From assembly GCA_001655205.1 (NCBI GenBank), contig LPNZ01009407.1, positions 1-64,000 of the forward strand: DNA of 64,000 nucleotides, in the 5' to 3' direction. This document shows, one piece after another, positions 25,402-39,672 of the stretch. Position 1 is the first letter of the stretch. Each line of letters starts with the position of its first letter. This DNA is from Lenisia limosa. Taxonomy: Eukaryota; Breviatea. The position numbers were made by a program, and so were the translations under genes. The notes beneath the pieces are model-generated. The model worked only from the letters and a program-made list of their open reading frames with translations. It did no database searches and was not told the DNA's origin.

Positions 25402-26504
25402 ATGGCTACCCGTGGACCTAAGTATGGACTTGATGCTGAGCTTGCCGCCAAGCAGGTTTGAATCTTTTTTCTTTGAGGCCACTTATCCTCCCAAGGCCGC
25501 TAAGTACAGCCCTGAAATGGAACAACAAGCCCGTGTCTGGATCGAGGCTGTTACAGTAAGCAATCAATCATAAAATATTTCAATTCAGCGCGTTGCTGGC
25601 GGGTTCTTTGTTGCCTCACTGTATTATTATCATTTTCAAGGTTATTTAATCCCTAATTGTTTGCTGCTTTAATTTTTTCAGGGAATTGCTGTCACTGGTG
25701 ACTTCCACGAGGCCCTCAAGGACGGTGTTACCCTTTGCACGTAAGGAATACACGGTATCTACAGTTTTTTTTTTATAATCCGCCTTCCCCTCCTCGACCT
25801 TCTCTGACTAATCAGTGTCATGAACACCTGCAAGCCTGGTGCCATTAAGAAGATCAACAAGATGAAGATGCCCTTCATGCAGATGGAGAACATCTCCAAC
25901 TACTTGGTAGGAGGAGGCTGTTTCCCCATTGTTTTCGTTTGATAGATTTTTTTAACCATCCTTTGGAGCTGACCCCCTTAGACTGCCTGCACTGCTCTTG
26001 GTGTCCCTGCCCCCGAGCTCTTCCAGACCGTTGATCTCTTTGAGGTTTGTCTTGCCCTGTTCCATGCCTTCTAACCCAAGTAGAAGCAAAACATGGGTGC
26101 TGTTGTTCAGAACATCCACGCTCTTAGCCGTCATGCCACTGCCAAGTATGCTTTTCTAACATTATCATGATAATTGCTTGTTTCTCTTTGATTTGACTGG
26201 CCAATACCCGCAGTAATTCACCCTCCAGGGGCTTCAGAGGCGCCACCATTGGCCCCAAGCTCTCCGAGAAGAACCAGCGCCAGTTCGACTCCAAGAAGGA
26301 CGCTGAAATGAGAGCCACCGTGCCTTCCCTCACTCGTGAGACCGGATCTGGTGCCACTGCTAAGGGCGTCGTCTTCGGCAAGACTCGTGGTGCGTGGTCC
26401 CTACGGAACTTTTTTTCATTTTTGGAGGGGAGGGGGTCATATTGTGGATTGACCATTGAGCTGTTGTCATTCTGACTGCTTCAGATGCCACGATGTACTC
26501 CTAA
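25402..26504 (+). CDS. Calponin/transgelin-like actin-binding protein
   Basis: Transgelins are small cytoplasmic proteins with a single calponin-homology domain that bundle or stabilise actin filaments. The start MATRGPKYGLDAELAAKQ leads into a complete CH domain: QQARVWIEAVTGIAVTGDF, FHEALKDGVTLCTVMNTCKP, IKKINKMKMPFMQMENISNY, TACTALGVPAPELFQTVDLF and GAVVQNIHALSRHA. The C-terminal exon carries IGPKLSEKNQRQFD, then a motif resembling a calponin repeat (KGVVFGKTRDATMYS) and TAA. Seven introns are placed with good GT..AG borders. The coding sequence is more GC-rich and uses codons more uniformly than its neighbours, suggesting high expression. It converges on CHMP6, with about 270 bp between the stops. 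Confidence 0.93.
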
Positions 26505-26774
26505 GCGTTGTGGTCATGGTTGTGGGTTATAACTATAATTTAAGGGGTTATTTATTACAATTGATTACACTTGCGGTTGATCACCTTTATTATTGTGGCG
26601 TTAAAAGGATGTTTTGTGATGCGCTTTGTAGCTAAAAGGTAAACGTTTCATAGGCAAACTTTGATAAGAATATAAGATTAGACCGTTGACTACCACTATA
26701 TCAAAAAAGACATTCAAAAAAGAAAAAGTGTATCTACTACACAATAAATAATACCCTCTCATAAAAATACAAAC

Positions 26775-28046
26775 TCAAGCCATTGCCATTTGCCTTTCCG
26801 GCTCCTCTTCTGCTTCTGGCTCTGGGGAAGAGTAAACCAAATGACTAAAAATAAAACGCACACATCACCACAATATTATTTGTGAAACAAAAAAAAGTTG
26901 CAGACTTTGTCCATTTGCTTTCTACTTCACGGGAAAGTAAACTTGATGCCAGTTTCAAAACGCTTAACCCTCCATGCTATCTTGTAATTGCATCGAATAT
27001 TCCCATATTAAAAAATATTTCGGAAAGGAAAAACATCTTATATCAACAATCATCCCCCAACCTTGTGCAGAAACCTCAGGTTCATGAGTGGGAATTGTTG
27101 GTGCCTCATCCAGACCCATCTGGAAGGTCGTGAGATAGCGTTTTGAAATACCACCTCCCAAAAAATTTTCATGACAGTAAGAGCAATGGCATGAAGCTTT
27201 GAAAAGCTACCTAATTCAAACCATATACTTTCAGCTCATTTAATTTCTTACAGCACATAAATTCAGAGTAAAAAGTGCTTAATTAGTTGCTTATGGTAGC
27301 TCAGGGTCACTTTACCATTATTATTATTTATTTTTTTTACCTAACAGACCCAAAAAAATCAACCAAACACCCAAAACAAACCTCTTCCGCCAAAATCCTG
27401 TCGAGCTCCTCCTGTGCTGCTTCGTCATCCTCAGGGGTCAGAGACTCTCCAAGAAGAGCATCAATTTCCTTTTGCCACTCCATAGCTTCCTGGGTCTCAT
27501 CCATCAACTTCTCCACATCCTCAACGCTCATCTCCTTCTGAAGTTCCTTGAGTACCTCATTTCCTACAATGTAAGAAAGAAATCAACCACACAAACCTTG
27601 CTTCAGCCCATCAAAGACATCCTTTTCGATCTTGGCAAATTCGACAGTATCGATCATTTGTTGAAGGTTGTCAAATTGAACCTCAAGGTTTTCCAAGGAC
27701 TTGGTCTGCATCTTCTTTCTTCTTAAACAACGCATGGCATTCTAATGATGTGATATTTGGGAATGCATCTTACTTCCTTCTGTCCTGCTGCTGCGAGTTG
27801 TTTTGCCATCTCCACCTCACGAGTGATAATCTTCTCAACCTAGAGTACGGTAAAACAAGAGTTTGTCCGCGTGAATAGTTCATATTTTATAATATGAAAT
27901 AATATATATGGGAAAGGTTCCAGAAGGTGTCCTCATACCTTCTTTTTGTAGACTTTCAGCTTATCCCGCTTGACTTTAAGGTCCAGAACCGCCTTATCAT
28001 GTTCAGTTACCCTGTTCTTTTTCTTTTTCGAGAAAATTGCTCCCAT
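26775..28046 (-). CDS. CHMP6: ESCRT-III subunit CHMP6 / VPS20
   Basis: CHMP6/VPS20 nucleates ESCRT-III filaments on endosomes downstream of ESCRT-II and helps form intralumenal vesicles. The start at 28046 gives MGAIFSKKKKNRVTEHDKAV, matching the family start; Gly2 with Ser6 fits an N-myristoylation signal, as in animal CHMP6. Basic helices follow (LDLKVKRDKLKVYKK, VEKIITREVEMAKQLAAAG), then LENLEVQFDNLQQMIDTVEF. The acidic C-terminal region begins MSVEDVEKLMDETQEAMEWQ. Two short last exons carry MGLDEAPTIPTHEPE, equivalent to the ELPEVP motif, and EPEAEEEPERQMAMA before TGA 26775-26777. All SNF7-fold helices are present, so the gene looks intact. The start is 187 bp from the divergent Myb gene. 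Confidence 0.92.
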
Positions 28047-28233
28047 TTTAAGGTTATATCGCGAGAAAAATTGGACAAAAAAAGATGTATATAGTCCCGG
28101 GGACCCCCGGGTAAAAAGTTTGTTTTGTGTGGTTTTTCTTCGTGATGCCTCTTTCTTGCATATAGGCTGAAAATTAAGTATACTGTACTAATACGGTCAT
28201 TTGAGTGGCGGGATATTCGCACTCCCTTAAGAA
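28047..28233. promoter_or_regulatory. Compact shared promoter region, CHMP6 / Myb
   Basis: Only 187 bp separate two divergent start codons, so both 5' UTRs and promoters must lie here. It includes a GC-rich palindromic run (CCCGGGGACCCCCGGG) at about 28097. Inference from spacing only; no known promoter element was identified. Confidence 0.45.
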
Positions 28234-31200
28234 ATGTACCCCGCTTTTCATAAGACAAGTGTCTCTATAAATGTGGGAAGTTTCATTCCGAACTGGCATC
28301 CCCAAGAACCACAACGTCAAGATGAACCCGTGGATGAGGTTGTTCAACGAGTGTTGGATGAGATGACCAATGATGAAGGTTTGCAGTTCCCATATTTATA
28401 TGTATTCATTTCCTTTTTTTTTTATTTCTCATTGCTATATATAGATATTCATTTCTGTTGTTGCTTGCCAGAGTACTCTATATAGTTGATACATATATAT
28501 ATATATATGTATATATATATATGCGCTTCACACGAAGTTTTTCTTATTAAGTTAGAGTTAAAGTTATAACTGACATATTTGGAAAAGTTAATATTTCCTT
28601 TTTCATCTATTGTGACTGGATAACTGCATTTTTTTTACTGTTAAATAGACTCAGAGTCCCTCCGATTCTATGAAATACTGATCCTGTAGTTGAGGCTGTA
28701 TCCGAGGCAGTGAAAGAATCTTTCCCCCCGGTCATCCCCGAAGTCCCATTGATACCCCACACTCCGTTTGTCCCCGAGCTGCCACACAAAGACCAAACCG
28801 CCCTGCAACACTCTTCCAATAGCCTCCTTCCGAACAACGCCCAGAAGCTTGACATCCCCGACCCGCTGATATCACTCCCGTCGGCCCACCATCTCGAAGC
28901 CGTCCATCCCGACCACCATGTTGTGATTGACATGGCCCAGGTCCAGGCCGGGTATCTGGATGCGGTCCAGCCGATGGCGGCGACAGAAGCCGACCGCGTT
29001 GAAGCGCTTTTGTCCGAGCCGGCCGTTGATGCCGTTTGTAGGAGGGGTTTCAACGTCGTGTCGGTTGCAAACAGCCTGAATGTATCCATCATCCTCCTTA
29101 CAATCGATATGATATCTTCCTGGTATTATGTTTTTTATCCTCCGTTCTTTTAGTAACTTGAAATAGAACAAAAACACGGTAATAGGGAAGGTAAAAGATG
29201 TTGAATTCAGACTGACTGTGTTTCCTTACACTGTAGTATTCAACACCATACCACCGATTGAGCAACCTTATTCAAGGAGGTTCCAAGGGCAGCAAATCGA
29301 ACTTCTCCAAGACGTATGCCTGGGAAACTGTAATATATGTACTAATACCTTTTTGGGGCTTAAACTTCATTCTTTTGTGACTGTATTTAAAAAAAAACAT
29401 GTAGCTCTATTATTATAAATACCTTTCATAATCGTGTTGATAATTGCTAAAGAGCTGTTATCTATTCAATCATCTTATTATTTACACTGAAGGAGGATGA
29501 CACAGAGGATGACGATACTGAGGAAGAAGACAGACCAAAAAAGTAAATCCTTTAAATATGTGATTACATTTAACCACCAGTGCACCTAAATTCAGCTCAC
29601 AACTTCCCATCCCTCACCCCCTCACCGCGTATAGGCGAAAACGATTTGTGAAGCAGTTCGAAGGCGTTTTGCCGCCCCTTATCGCGCCAATGGCCCCGTT
29701 GGACACAACTCCGAAGAGCTTGTTCAAGAAACTCAAGCTTGAAAGTGACGACACCTACTCTCTCCATTTGTACCCTGGAGTCAAGTTCAACGACAGAGGA
29801 TGGGCTGTAGGCAGGGTGGTACTTAGAATATCATTACCAAGGATTCAGATTAATTTATGTTGAGACTAGAGTTCATTTGGAACTTTGAATCATGTTTTAT
29901 AAACGTGGCAGATTTGTGGTGCGACAACTTCCAAGCAAACTCCGTGTCAGCGTATTGGAAAGTGCCAATTCCATAACACCGATCATAATGACATTAATAT
30001 GAAGCTTCAGTATGCTGGGGAGACATATTGTATCAATAACATTTACATGTGGATGTATGTATGATATTGTACAATTATGTACGAATATAATGTTGTAAAC
30101 AGGATTAAAAATGTGATATCGCTGGAGGTATTCCTTTGAAATGTGTGTATTGATATGTTTAATGAAATGATTGTCTTCTTTTTTCACCTTGTAGCGCCAG
30201 TACTGAAAACTCACAAGGTTGGTGAACGGAAGTTGAAAAGAGAAAGTATCACTTCGGCTTATCTGTTTGAGGTCAAGGAAGAAAATGTCTATCATACCTA
30301 AGGATAGAAAAGTGTATTGGATATTTTATCCCATAAAAATATCATATCATATAATATCATTTATTTAGAGAGTATTATATGATATCATATGTACATCATA
30401 TGCATATGTATTATGTACAAATACAGAGTATATATACCTGGTCCGTATCATCATGATTAATAGACTAAAAAAAGTGGGGAGATATGCAATGGAAAAAGGA
30501 GAAATATAAAGGTGCTATCCCTGAATCTAACTATTAACCAATGCATTTTGCTGACTGAATCTAGTTACCTTTAAGAAAGGCTGGTCAATTGAAGAGCATT
30601 CAAGGTTTTTGAAAGTATGTTCCCCAATTTAAATGTTTTCTATATCTTCAGGTGGCTTTGGTCTGAACCTCCCTATATCGGTTCATATTTCTGAATATCA
30701 TATCGATATGTATTAATATCTAGTATTATATACTAGATCTTATGTAATATATGCATTTATCTTCGATAGCTGACACTTTAGGGTCTTGAGATATATGGCA
30801 AGGGTAAATGGAAAGCCATTTCCAAAATCATTAGGACGCGAACCCCAGCTCAAGGTCGGTCATGAGTATATTCAAATATAATATTATTAATAGTATTACT
30901 ATATACTCAAATTCATATCATTCGTTTAAACTTTCCACTCATCATTCTTCTGGTTTTCCTTTCGAAACTTTCATTTCTGATCATTCAGTGCAAAGTCACG
31001 CGTCAAAAGTAGGCAGTCCTTAAAAAAACACCTGTGTTTTTCCATAACATTTGAAGCCTTATCTAATATCTGTAGTATTTCCTCCGCGCAAAAATCACCA
31101 AGAAAACAAAGAAGAGCATCAACGACAACAACCCCCCACCACAAAACGCCAGAACCCACCTTGGACCTGTAGATATTGCCCCCATTGCAGAACTAGCTGG

Positions 31201-31551
31201 TACCCTTGCCCTTCCCAACCTCCCACAACCCCCGGACAATCTTGACAATACAGTGGTTGTTGAAACGGTCTTCGAAATGCCTCCAGCCGCCCCTGTTGAG
31301 ACGGTTGAAGCAATCGAACCACCAGCGCCAGTAATTGAACCTCCGGTTGCTCTTCAGGTGGGTGGGTCTCATTTCTCTATGCAAAATCAATTGTCTTTTT
31401 CATTTCGCCATGCTTGCCGCTTATTATCAAGGTTTCGAGTGCAGATACCGAGACGGTCACGCCCCTTCACCCCCATGGTCACGCGGACGTTGAGCAAGTG
31501 GTCGTGCCTGAAGCCGTTGTAGATGGTGAGATTGCTACCCAGGAGGATTGA
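28234..31551 (+). CDS. Myb-like transcription factor, SHAQKYF class
   Basis: A putative nuclear DNA-binding regulator. The start MYPAFHKTSVSINVG leads to an acidic exon (DEPVDEVVQRVLDEMTNDE). A long proline-rich linker at about 28690-29035 follows (SFPPVIPEVPLIPHTPF). Next come a Lys/Asp/Glu block (EDDTEDDDTEEED) and a basic exon RKRFVKQFEGVLPPLIAP. The single Myb/SANT repeat is spread over four exons: KKGWSIEEH, then GLEIYGKGKWKAISKII, RTRTPAQVQSHASKYF and LRAKITKKTKKS. VQSHASKYF is the SHAQKYF signature of one-repeat Myb proteins with Gln replaced by Ser. A Pro/Val/Glu-rich tail ends at TGA 31549-31551. The exons at about 29900-30300 are the least certain. Target genes are unknown. Confidence 0.8.
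28491..28523. repeat. AT dinucleotide microsatellite
   Basis: Alternating TA/AT run with one G interruption, in an intron of the Myb-like gene. Similar (TA)n runs occur near 637-656 and 62038-62062. Confidence 0.85.
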
Positions 31552-31816
31552 GTGAAGTTTCTTGTTTCGTTTCAGTATAGATGTTTTTCTTTCTATTTAT
31601 TTATGATGTATATTATTGTTAGTGTCAAATGTTTGTTGGCTGTTAGATGGATTTTTTGCTGAACCCCTTTTTTGAGATATCTGATAACTCACCCAATCTT
31701 TTACCTTATCTGCACACACAACTTCTTGTTGAATCAACATCATTCATAATAATAATACCTGGGGACAAAAACTGAAGAAGAAAAAAACTAGGCACTTGTG
31801 TTTCCAAAACCAAGGC

Positions 31817-34800
31817 CTAAGAAGGGGGTGCGGGGGCGGTCTGCTTGCCTAATCGGGCAACTTCGGCGCCAAGCTCATCAACCGTTGTTAGCAGGGTCAT
31901 GTTTTTGAGAAGGATCTCTTCGAACATTGCCTGCAGAAATGAACAGTCACCAAAGCCTCCTCTCAATACCTGGTACTGAGGAGGCATTTCCGGGTGTTCT
32001 TGGGGGGCCGTCATTAGAGTTAGGAATCCTTTTCGTTTTGTTTGCTTGGATAGGGGGGCTGAAAGCGCTCCCATTTTCTCCTGGGAAGTGAAGTTAGTCA
32101 TATGATGAGCCCATTGGTAATATACGCTAGGTATGACAACTACTGCTTCATAAGTATTGTATTTTTTTAAAAAAAAAACTGAGCTAGTAAAAAAATCAGC
32201 CCTCCCAACCCTTTGGATGTAATGTGATATAATAGTCTTCTTGTCACATAGGTCTTCCTGGAGGGACTGGTTTGAAGACTCCAAAAAGATGTTCTAAAAG
32301 GTCAAGCAAAAAGAAGAGGTATTTGATTGGGAGTGGAGAGATATCGTATCAGGAAAACATCATTATTGTAATGGACGCAGAGAGAAGACCAGCTCAAACC
32401 TTTTCCTCCAGTCGCCACTTTTCGCTTTGTAGCGATGCAACACGGTCAGTAAGACCGTTAACTTCGGACTGCAGTTGTGTCGGTGACGGCATCGACTGAG
32501 CAGATGAGAATGCAGAACCGTGAAACAAGTCTTGCTCCAAATGGTCGTAAAAAGAGTTAGCATCCCGATAATTGCTCGATTCATGTTGATATAATAAGGA
32601 TATCAGAGTACATACTCATAGAAATACTTTTCTTTTATTTGGAAAGCACACTTGTGAGATGAGGAAAAGACAATTGCACCAACATCGGAACCAAGGTGGA
32701 ACACTCTTGGAAACTCCATAAGTATTTCAGACATTGTATGCTGGGGAGGCACACAGAAAGCTGTATGCACAGAGTTGTAAGGCAAATGATTGGGTGAATC
32801 CAATGTCTCTTAAAGCGTGATGGTGTGACGGCTTCGGCCAAATACAACCTTTTTTTTCTTTTCTCATTGCCATATATTTCAGTTATTGGACCCTTACCGG
32901 ATCTGATGGGGTTACTGGGGTAGTAGCGATGGGGGATTGGACCTGGGTTGTGAGTATATCCAAAAACAATCAGGTGAAGTATGCTGTTTGAAGTGGACTA
33001 TATTTCTTGAGAATAAAATACAATCTAGAATAGCTATCGATATGAGACACAAAAATAAAACAGATACAACTATGCCAAAAGTGACAAAATAAAAAAGCCA
33101 AAATTAACATCAGGCCAAAGCCATCCACACCAGCATNNNNNNNNNNNNNNNNNNNNNNNNNNNNNNNNNNNNNNNNNNNNNNNNNNNNNNNNNNNNNNNN
33201 NNNNNNNNNNNNNNNNNNNNNNNNNNNNNNNNNNNNNNNNNNNNNNNNNNNNNNNNNNNNNNNNNNNNNNNNNNNNGATCATCAGAAGGGCCTTGCGCTG
33301 GGCAACCTTGAACTCTTCCTCTCTCTTCTTCATCATTTCTTTGGCATTATTCTGGGTGTCTTCAATCTGGCGATCAGCATCTGCGGCCTTTTCTTCAGCC
33401 TGTTTTCTCAGATTATTGGCTTCTTCAAGATGAACCTCCGCTGCCTCCTGAGCTCCAAGGGCAGCACTTGCCTTTTGCTGCTCCTCCACGACATGGGCCT
33501 TGGTCTGCTCCAACATTGCCATGACCTCTGCGTTGCGCGTGGCCTCATCACGCATTCCAGCCTCCAATTCATCACCGCGCGCCTGCTCCTTCTGAATTAG
33601 ACCGCTCTGCTCATCCAACTTGGCCTGAATTGCGGCTAAACTGGCTGCATGGTTTTTCGCGGACGCTGCAATTGAAGACACATGACTCTGTTGGAGATCT
33701 TCAAGCTCCTTCTGCACGGTTTTCACTTCGTTCTTCATTGAGTTGACTGCATTATCCCTTTCCTCTACCGCCTCACGCAGGTCCTTAACCAGTCCCGTAG
33801 CTTTCTTTAGGTCCAACAACGCAGATTCCTTTTCCGCTTTCATTGGAGTCAACCTGGTCACTTCATCACTCAAACTCTCAACCTGTCCTAATAACTTCGT
33901 TTCCCGAGTTATTGCCTTCTGCTTCAACTTCTCAAGAGCCTGTTTGGCCTGTTCATCACGCTCCTTGAACTCCTCTTGCTCCGCCTGGATTGCAATTGCC
34001 GCAGCTGCTGAAGACGACTCATTTTCCTCCACCATTTGCTTGACTATGCCCTCCAGCTCGCCAATTCTCACTTTGGCTTCCTTCAACTTCTCCTTGAGAC
34101 TTGAAACCTTGTTCTTTGCTGCCGTGGCGCCAGTAGAGAACTCTTCTGCCATTGAGGACACTTCAGACTCCTTCTGAGTCAAGGCTTTTGCCATATCGTC
34201 GCGCTCCTTCTCCGCAGTAGCCAACTTGTCCTTCATTGTTACAATCATCTCAGCGCTAGACTGAGCGTCGGACTGCGCTTGTCTTAATTTGGTCCGCTGT
34301 TCACCTTCACACAGCGCCGCGGCCTCAAGCTCGGCATTGGCAGCCTCAACCCGGGCAATGTACACCCGTGACTTTTCCATTTCGGCCTTGAGGTCGGTTG
34401 TGAGTTGACTGTTACGATCTGAAAGATCCAAGTCTTTCTTCCTCAGTTCCTTCGCTTCATTCTGAGGAGTGACTTACAAAAAACCACTATCTACCAGACC
34501 TATCGTGTCATATCAAAAAACACTATCATACATATGATAGTATGATGCAGAGTAAGATTTCACATACTCTACATACTCTACATAAACTATTTGATATTTT
34601 TGCGTTGATTTGATAAGCCGCATACAAGTGATTCCTCGAGAGCTTCTTTGGTCGCCGAAATGTCATTTGTTGTGTCCTTTTGTTCACTCTGAATTTTATA
34701 AGTCCAAGACTTTCCTCAATTGAAATGAACAAAAATAATCATTGGAAATCCTGATTCCTATTATTACGATCTTAACCAACCATTACAGTGGATAACTTCT

Positions 34801-37800
34801 CTTCACAGCTGCCAAGCTGCGATTTTAACAAAGCTATCTCCTCCTTCTGTTCCCTCATCTTCGACATTTCTCCCTCATTGGCGGCCTAGAGAGTCAATCT
34901 TCAAATTTTCCACAAAAAATCTCGATAAAGTGTTCATAAATAGAGACTACCTGTATATTATTGATACGAAAAGAGTATCGTTTGTTATGCAAAGGGATTT
35001 AGTTTGGATACCAACGTATTTTAAGTAATTTAAATGGAAAATACACGATATTCCACAATCATGTTCAACAAATTCTACAGATAATAATCCTCTCCAACCT
35101 CAATTTTGGCCTCAAGATTTGAAATTGTGTCTTTCAAGTACGTAACTTGGGAATTGTGCTCAGATTCTGACTGCGCGATAGACTGTTTCAAAGACTCAAT
35201 TTCTGACGTAGCCGCTGACTTTTCTTCTTCTCTTGCTGACTTCTCAAAGCTATACTTCTCCATCACTTCCTCTAAACTCTTTTCACAAACAGTCTTTTCC
35301 TTCTTCAGCTTCTTCATTTCTTTGTTCACTTTCTTTGTTTCTTCAACCTTCTTCTTCACTTCATCCTTAAGCGTAAGATTCTCTTCTTGGACCTCTCCTA
35401 GCCTTTCCTCTTTCCTCTTTAACTTTTCCGAAAGCTCCAAAAATCTTGTCTTCAAATCTACCTGTGCTTCTTGCGCACTGGTCAGATCACAGGATAATTG
35501 CTTTCTTTCAACTTCCATTACCTCTTCCAATCTTGACACAACCTTTTCTCTGTCGACATTTGCTGCTGCCTTCTGCGCTTCAAGCGCCTGCTCCATTTCA
35601 TGTTGAATGGACTCGTTTCGACTTTCTAAACTCTCATTCAACGAGACTAGCTCCGCAACCCTGCTTCTCAGCTCCTCCGCCTCCGCACTCCTCTCCATAC
35701 TCCCTGCTTTGGCGGCTTTCAATTCGGACTCCAGCGCGGCCCGGGCCTCCGCTGCCGCCGCCTCGTCATTATCAGCCGCCTCTACACTGGTCAACTTCGC
35801 CGTTAGGTCCTCAACTTGAGCCACCAGAATTGCGTTGCGCGTGTCAGAAGTGGCGTGCTTCTCCGTCAATGCCGATACGTTGGCGTTGAGCGTCTCTTCG
35901 TTGCGTCGACTCACTTCCAACTGCGATCTTAGATCGTCCAATGTGTCTTTGGCGTCTTTTAGTGCTCCTTGAACGTCCGTGAGCTCATTGCCAGATACTG
36001 TACTTGCTACTGACGCCGAATGCAAGGATTGTTTTAAGGTAGTGATTTCACCAGAAAGGGCCTCCTTTTCGCTCTGAAGTGAGACAAACATCTGGTGTTG
36101 CTCTTGCCTTGATAGTTCAGCTTGGGTATGTTTCTTCTCTAAAGAGGCGAACGCAACTTCATGCTCCTTTCTAAGCTTCACGATTTCTGCCATTGAAGAT
36201 CCGGTGGCGGTCTATAACGAGTCAAATAAATAGTTCGTGGTGTGTAAAATTCAGGACCATATCATTTGTGTGTGATCCATACCTCAAGTTCGTTTCTGAG
36301 GTCTTCAAGCTCCTTCAAATGTTGTTCAGCCTAGTTCATCGTCAATAATACTGAAAATAGCACAGTTTACAGTCTTGCCTCATAAAGAATTACTGGGTGT
36401 CTAAATATGAACCAAGTTTAGATATCAAATGCTCATAAAATTACATTCTTGGGTTAATGTTAACGATCAAACCCTCGATTAAGTAGCAATCTCATTATTT
36501 TTACCATAATATATAGTACTAGTATATGATATCTCAAAATGTATCTTCATACCTCTTGTGATTTGGCAGCTATCACCGCTCTCAACTCTTCCTTCGTCTC
36601 CTCAAGGTTCTTTCTTGCTTCATCAACATCCTTTTTCAACTGACTGACTTCCTCTTCAACAAGCTTGCTTGCTAAATTGAATGATGTGAAGAAGGATTTT
36701 TTCAAAGCAATTCAAATCCTTCGATTCAGCCCCTCTTACCATTTAAATCCTGTTGGCATTTCAATAGCTTCGCTTCAGCTTCATCCTTGGAACTCAAAAT
36801 CAAATCTATTTCAACCTAGACTCATAAGGAGAATCAAACCAACTATCCACACGGATATACACACGATATTTCAACAGCGCAAAATATTTAGAGGTGAGAA
36901 ATAAAACAAGGTTATATGGCCAAAGCCGCACACCATCACGCTTATAAGAGATATTGGATTATATAGTATTATATGTTACGCAATTTCACGTAATAATAAG
37001 ATATCATATGATATACTATACATCATTTATAAAAAAGTTATATTTCGCTATCTGAAATTTTCCAGCAAGTTTCCTGTTATATATTATCCTGTCACGTCTC
37101 TAAACCCAACAAACATTTGAACCTCCACCCCCGCCACAGGCCTTGAGGTTTTCGATTTCCTCCGCTTGGGCCTGATGGTTAGGTCAAGTGCTTCGAGTGG
37201 ACAAGAATACGACTTCTAGTTTTACCACACATAACACTTTTTATAAAAAATCCTACAATCAGTTGTTTCTCGACTTTCATTGAGTTTGCAGAGGCAACGG
37301 TCACATTTTGTCGTAAAGCAGCCGTCTAAATAGTTGAATCTGCATACAATGTAATGGTAATGTATCCCAATAGCCTTTGAAAAGAAGTTACAACCAAACC
37401 AACCAACCATTTGCTGGTGTTCTTCCCGTTCATTCCTAATGATTGTTTTGAGACTCTCTGTCTCCTTTAGTGCTTCAGCAAGACTTGTCTTTTGCTTGGA
37501 CTTGCCAATAACCTCTGAAATGGTTTAACACGTGGATGATAGGCAACTGGTGCAGAAAAGTTTCACAAAATATAGGTTGCAGGTCGTGGTTAACACAAAT
37601 CTATGTACATGGAATAGATCTGACAAAAAATGAATTAAAAACCCACTTTGAGCCTTCTCAAGTTCTTTAGATGAAGCTTCATATGACCGTTTGAAGCGAT
37701 CAAGTTCTGGGAATGTTACGACAGGGATTAATCAGCAGTCGCTTCCACCCACCACAATCAATAATAATATAAATATTGTGACACGATAGGGTGACAAAAT

Positions 37801-37924
37801 CAATAAGAAGATACTTACCTGCAACGAATTTTCGATTACGATCATCAACTTCATATTTTGCTGCCTTCAACTCTAGAAGCTGAGATTGGAGTTTTGAGAA
37901 TTCCTCTATTGATATGGACGCCAT
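31817..37924 (-). CDS. GRIPAP1/GRASP-1-like long coiled-coil protein
   Basis: GRASP-1 in animals is a Rab4 effector that couples recycling endosomes to later compartments. The start at 37924 gives MASISIEEFSKLQSQLLEL, matching the GRASP-1 N-terminus (EEEFQRMQAQLLELR). Several exons of uninterrupted heptad-like coiled coil follow, the largest two at 36193-35078 and 34431-33277, rich in Glu, Lys, Ala and Leu. After the 33137-33276 gap and a short linker (PIATTPVTPSDP) come the C-terminal blocks. Here ASLQSEKWRLEEK, ESSNQSLQEDLCDKKTII and AMFEEILLKNMTLL match the animal EKWMLEEKV, MAEDLCRKSAII and NMLEEQLTKNMHL segments in the same order. The tail LGKQTAPAPPS ends at TAG 31817-31819. Exons on both sides of the gap were first read as two genes. 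The matches to the two ends of one family make one gene the better reading. Coiled coils alone are weak evidence, but the termini are specific. Confidence 0.72.
32737..32849. repeat. Dispersed repeat copy B
   Basis: This stretch aligns with 41580-41686 over about 110 bp. The first 40 bases (TATGCTGGGGAGGCAC onward) and the last 40 or so (AGCGTGATGGTGTGACGGC onward) are nearly identical, with a more variable centre. It lies in an intron of the GRASP-1-like gene. No clear terminal inverted repeats are visible around this copy. Confidence 0.65.
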
Positions 37925-38127
37925 TTTGAGGCTAATCCTTTTGTTGCCTGGCGTGTTTCTGGCATATTATTGTAGTGGCATTTTGGTTATATTGTTCCTG
38001 GGGTTCCATCAAGAAAAAGGGATAATCAGACAACCGCCAGCCAAAATCCTAACCCAATCCCACCAAAATCCCGCCGATCGCTACCATTTTTTTTAAACAA
38101 TCTATTTCTCTTAATATCTAACAGGAA
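37925..38127. promoter_or_regulatory. Compact shared promoter region, GRASP-1-like / UMP-CMP kinase
   Basis: The divergent start codons are 203 bp apart. Both promoters and 5' UTRs must fit here. No recognised element was found. Confidence 0.45.

Positions 38128-39672
<1,545 letters not shown>

Noticed and set aside
28607-29092. 161-codon open frame on the - strand
   Set aside because: It is antisense to the proline-rich exon of the Myb-like gene, whose + strand frame joins its neighbours at splice sites.
32737-32849. Core repeat as a spliceosomal snRNA or 5S rRNA gene
   Set aside because: It does not contain the conserved U1, U2, U4, U5, U6 or 5S sequence blocks.
31817-32960. Separate small coiled-coil gene downstream of the large coiled-coil gene
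   Set aside because: No start codon fits at its 5' end and its blocks match the C-terminus of the same GRASP-1 family as the upstream N-terminus.
33743-34177. Long open frame on the + strand
   Set aside because: It is the Ser/Ala/Phe-rich antisense of the coiled-coil exon, which has clear coding character on the - strand.
35106-35889. Overlapping long open frames on the + strand
   Set aside because: They are antisense shadows of the second large coiled-coil exon.
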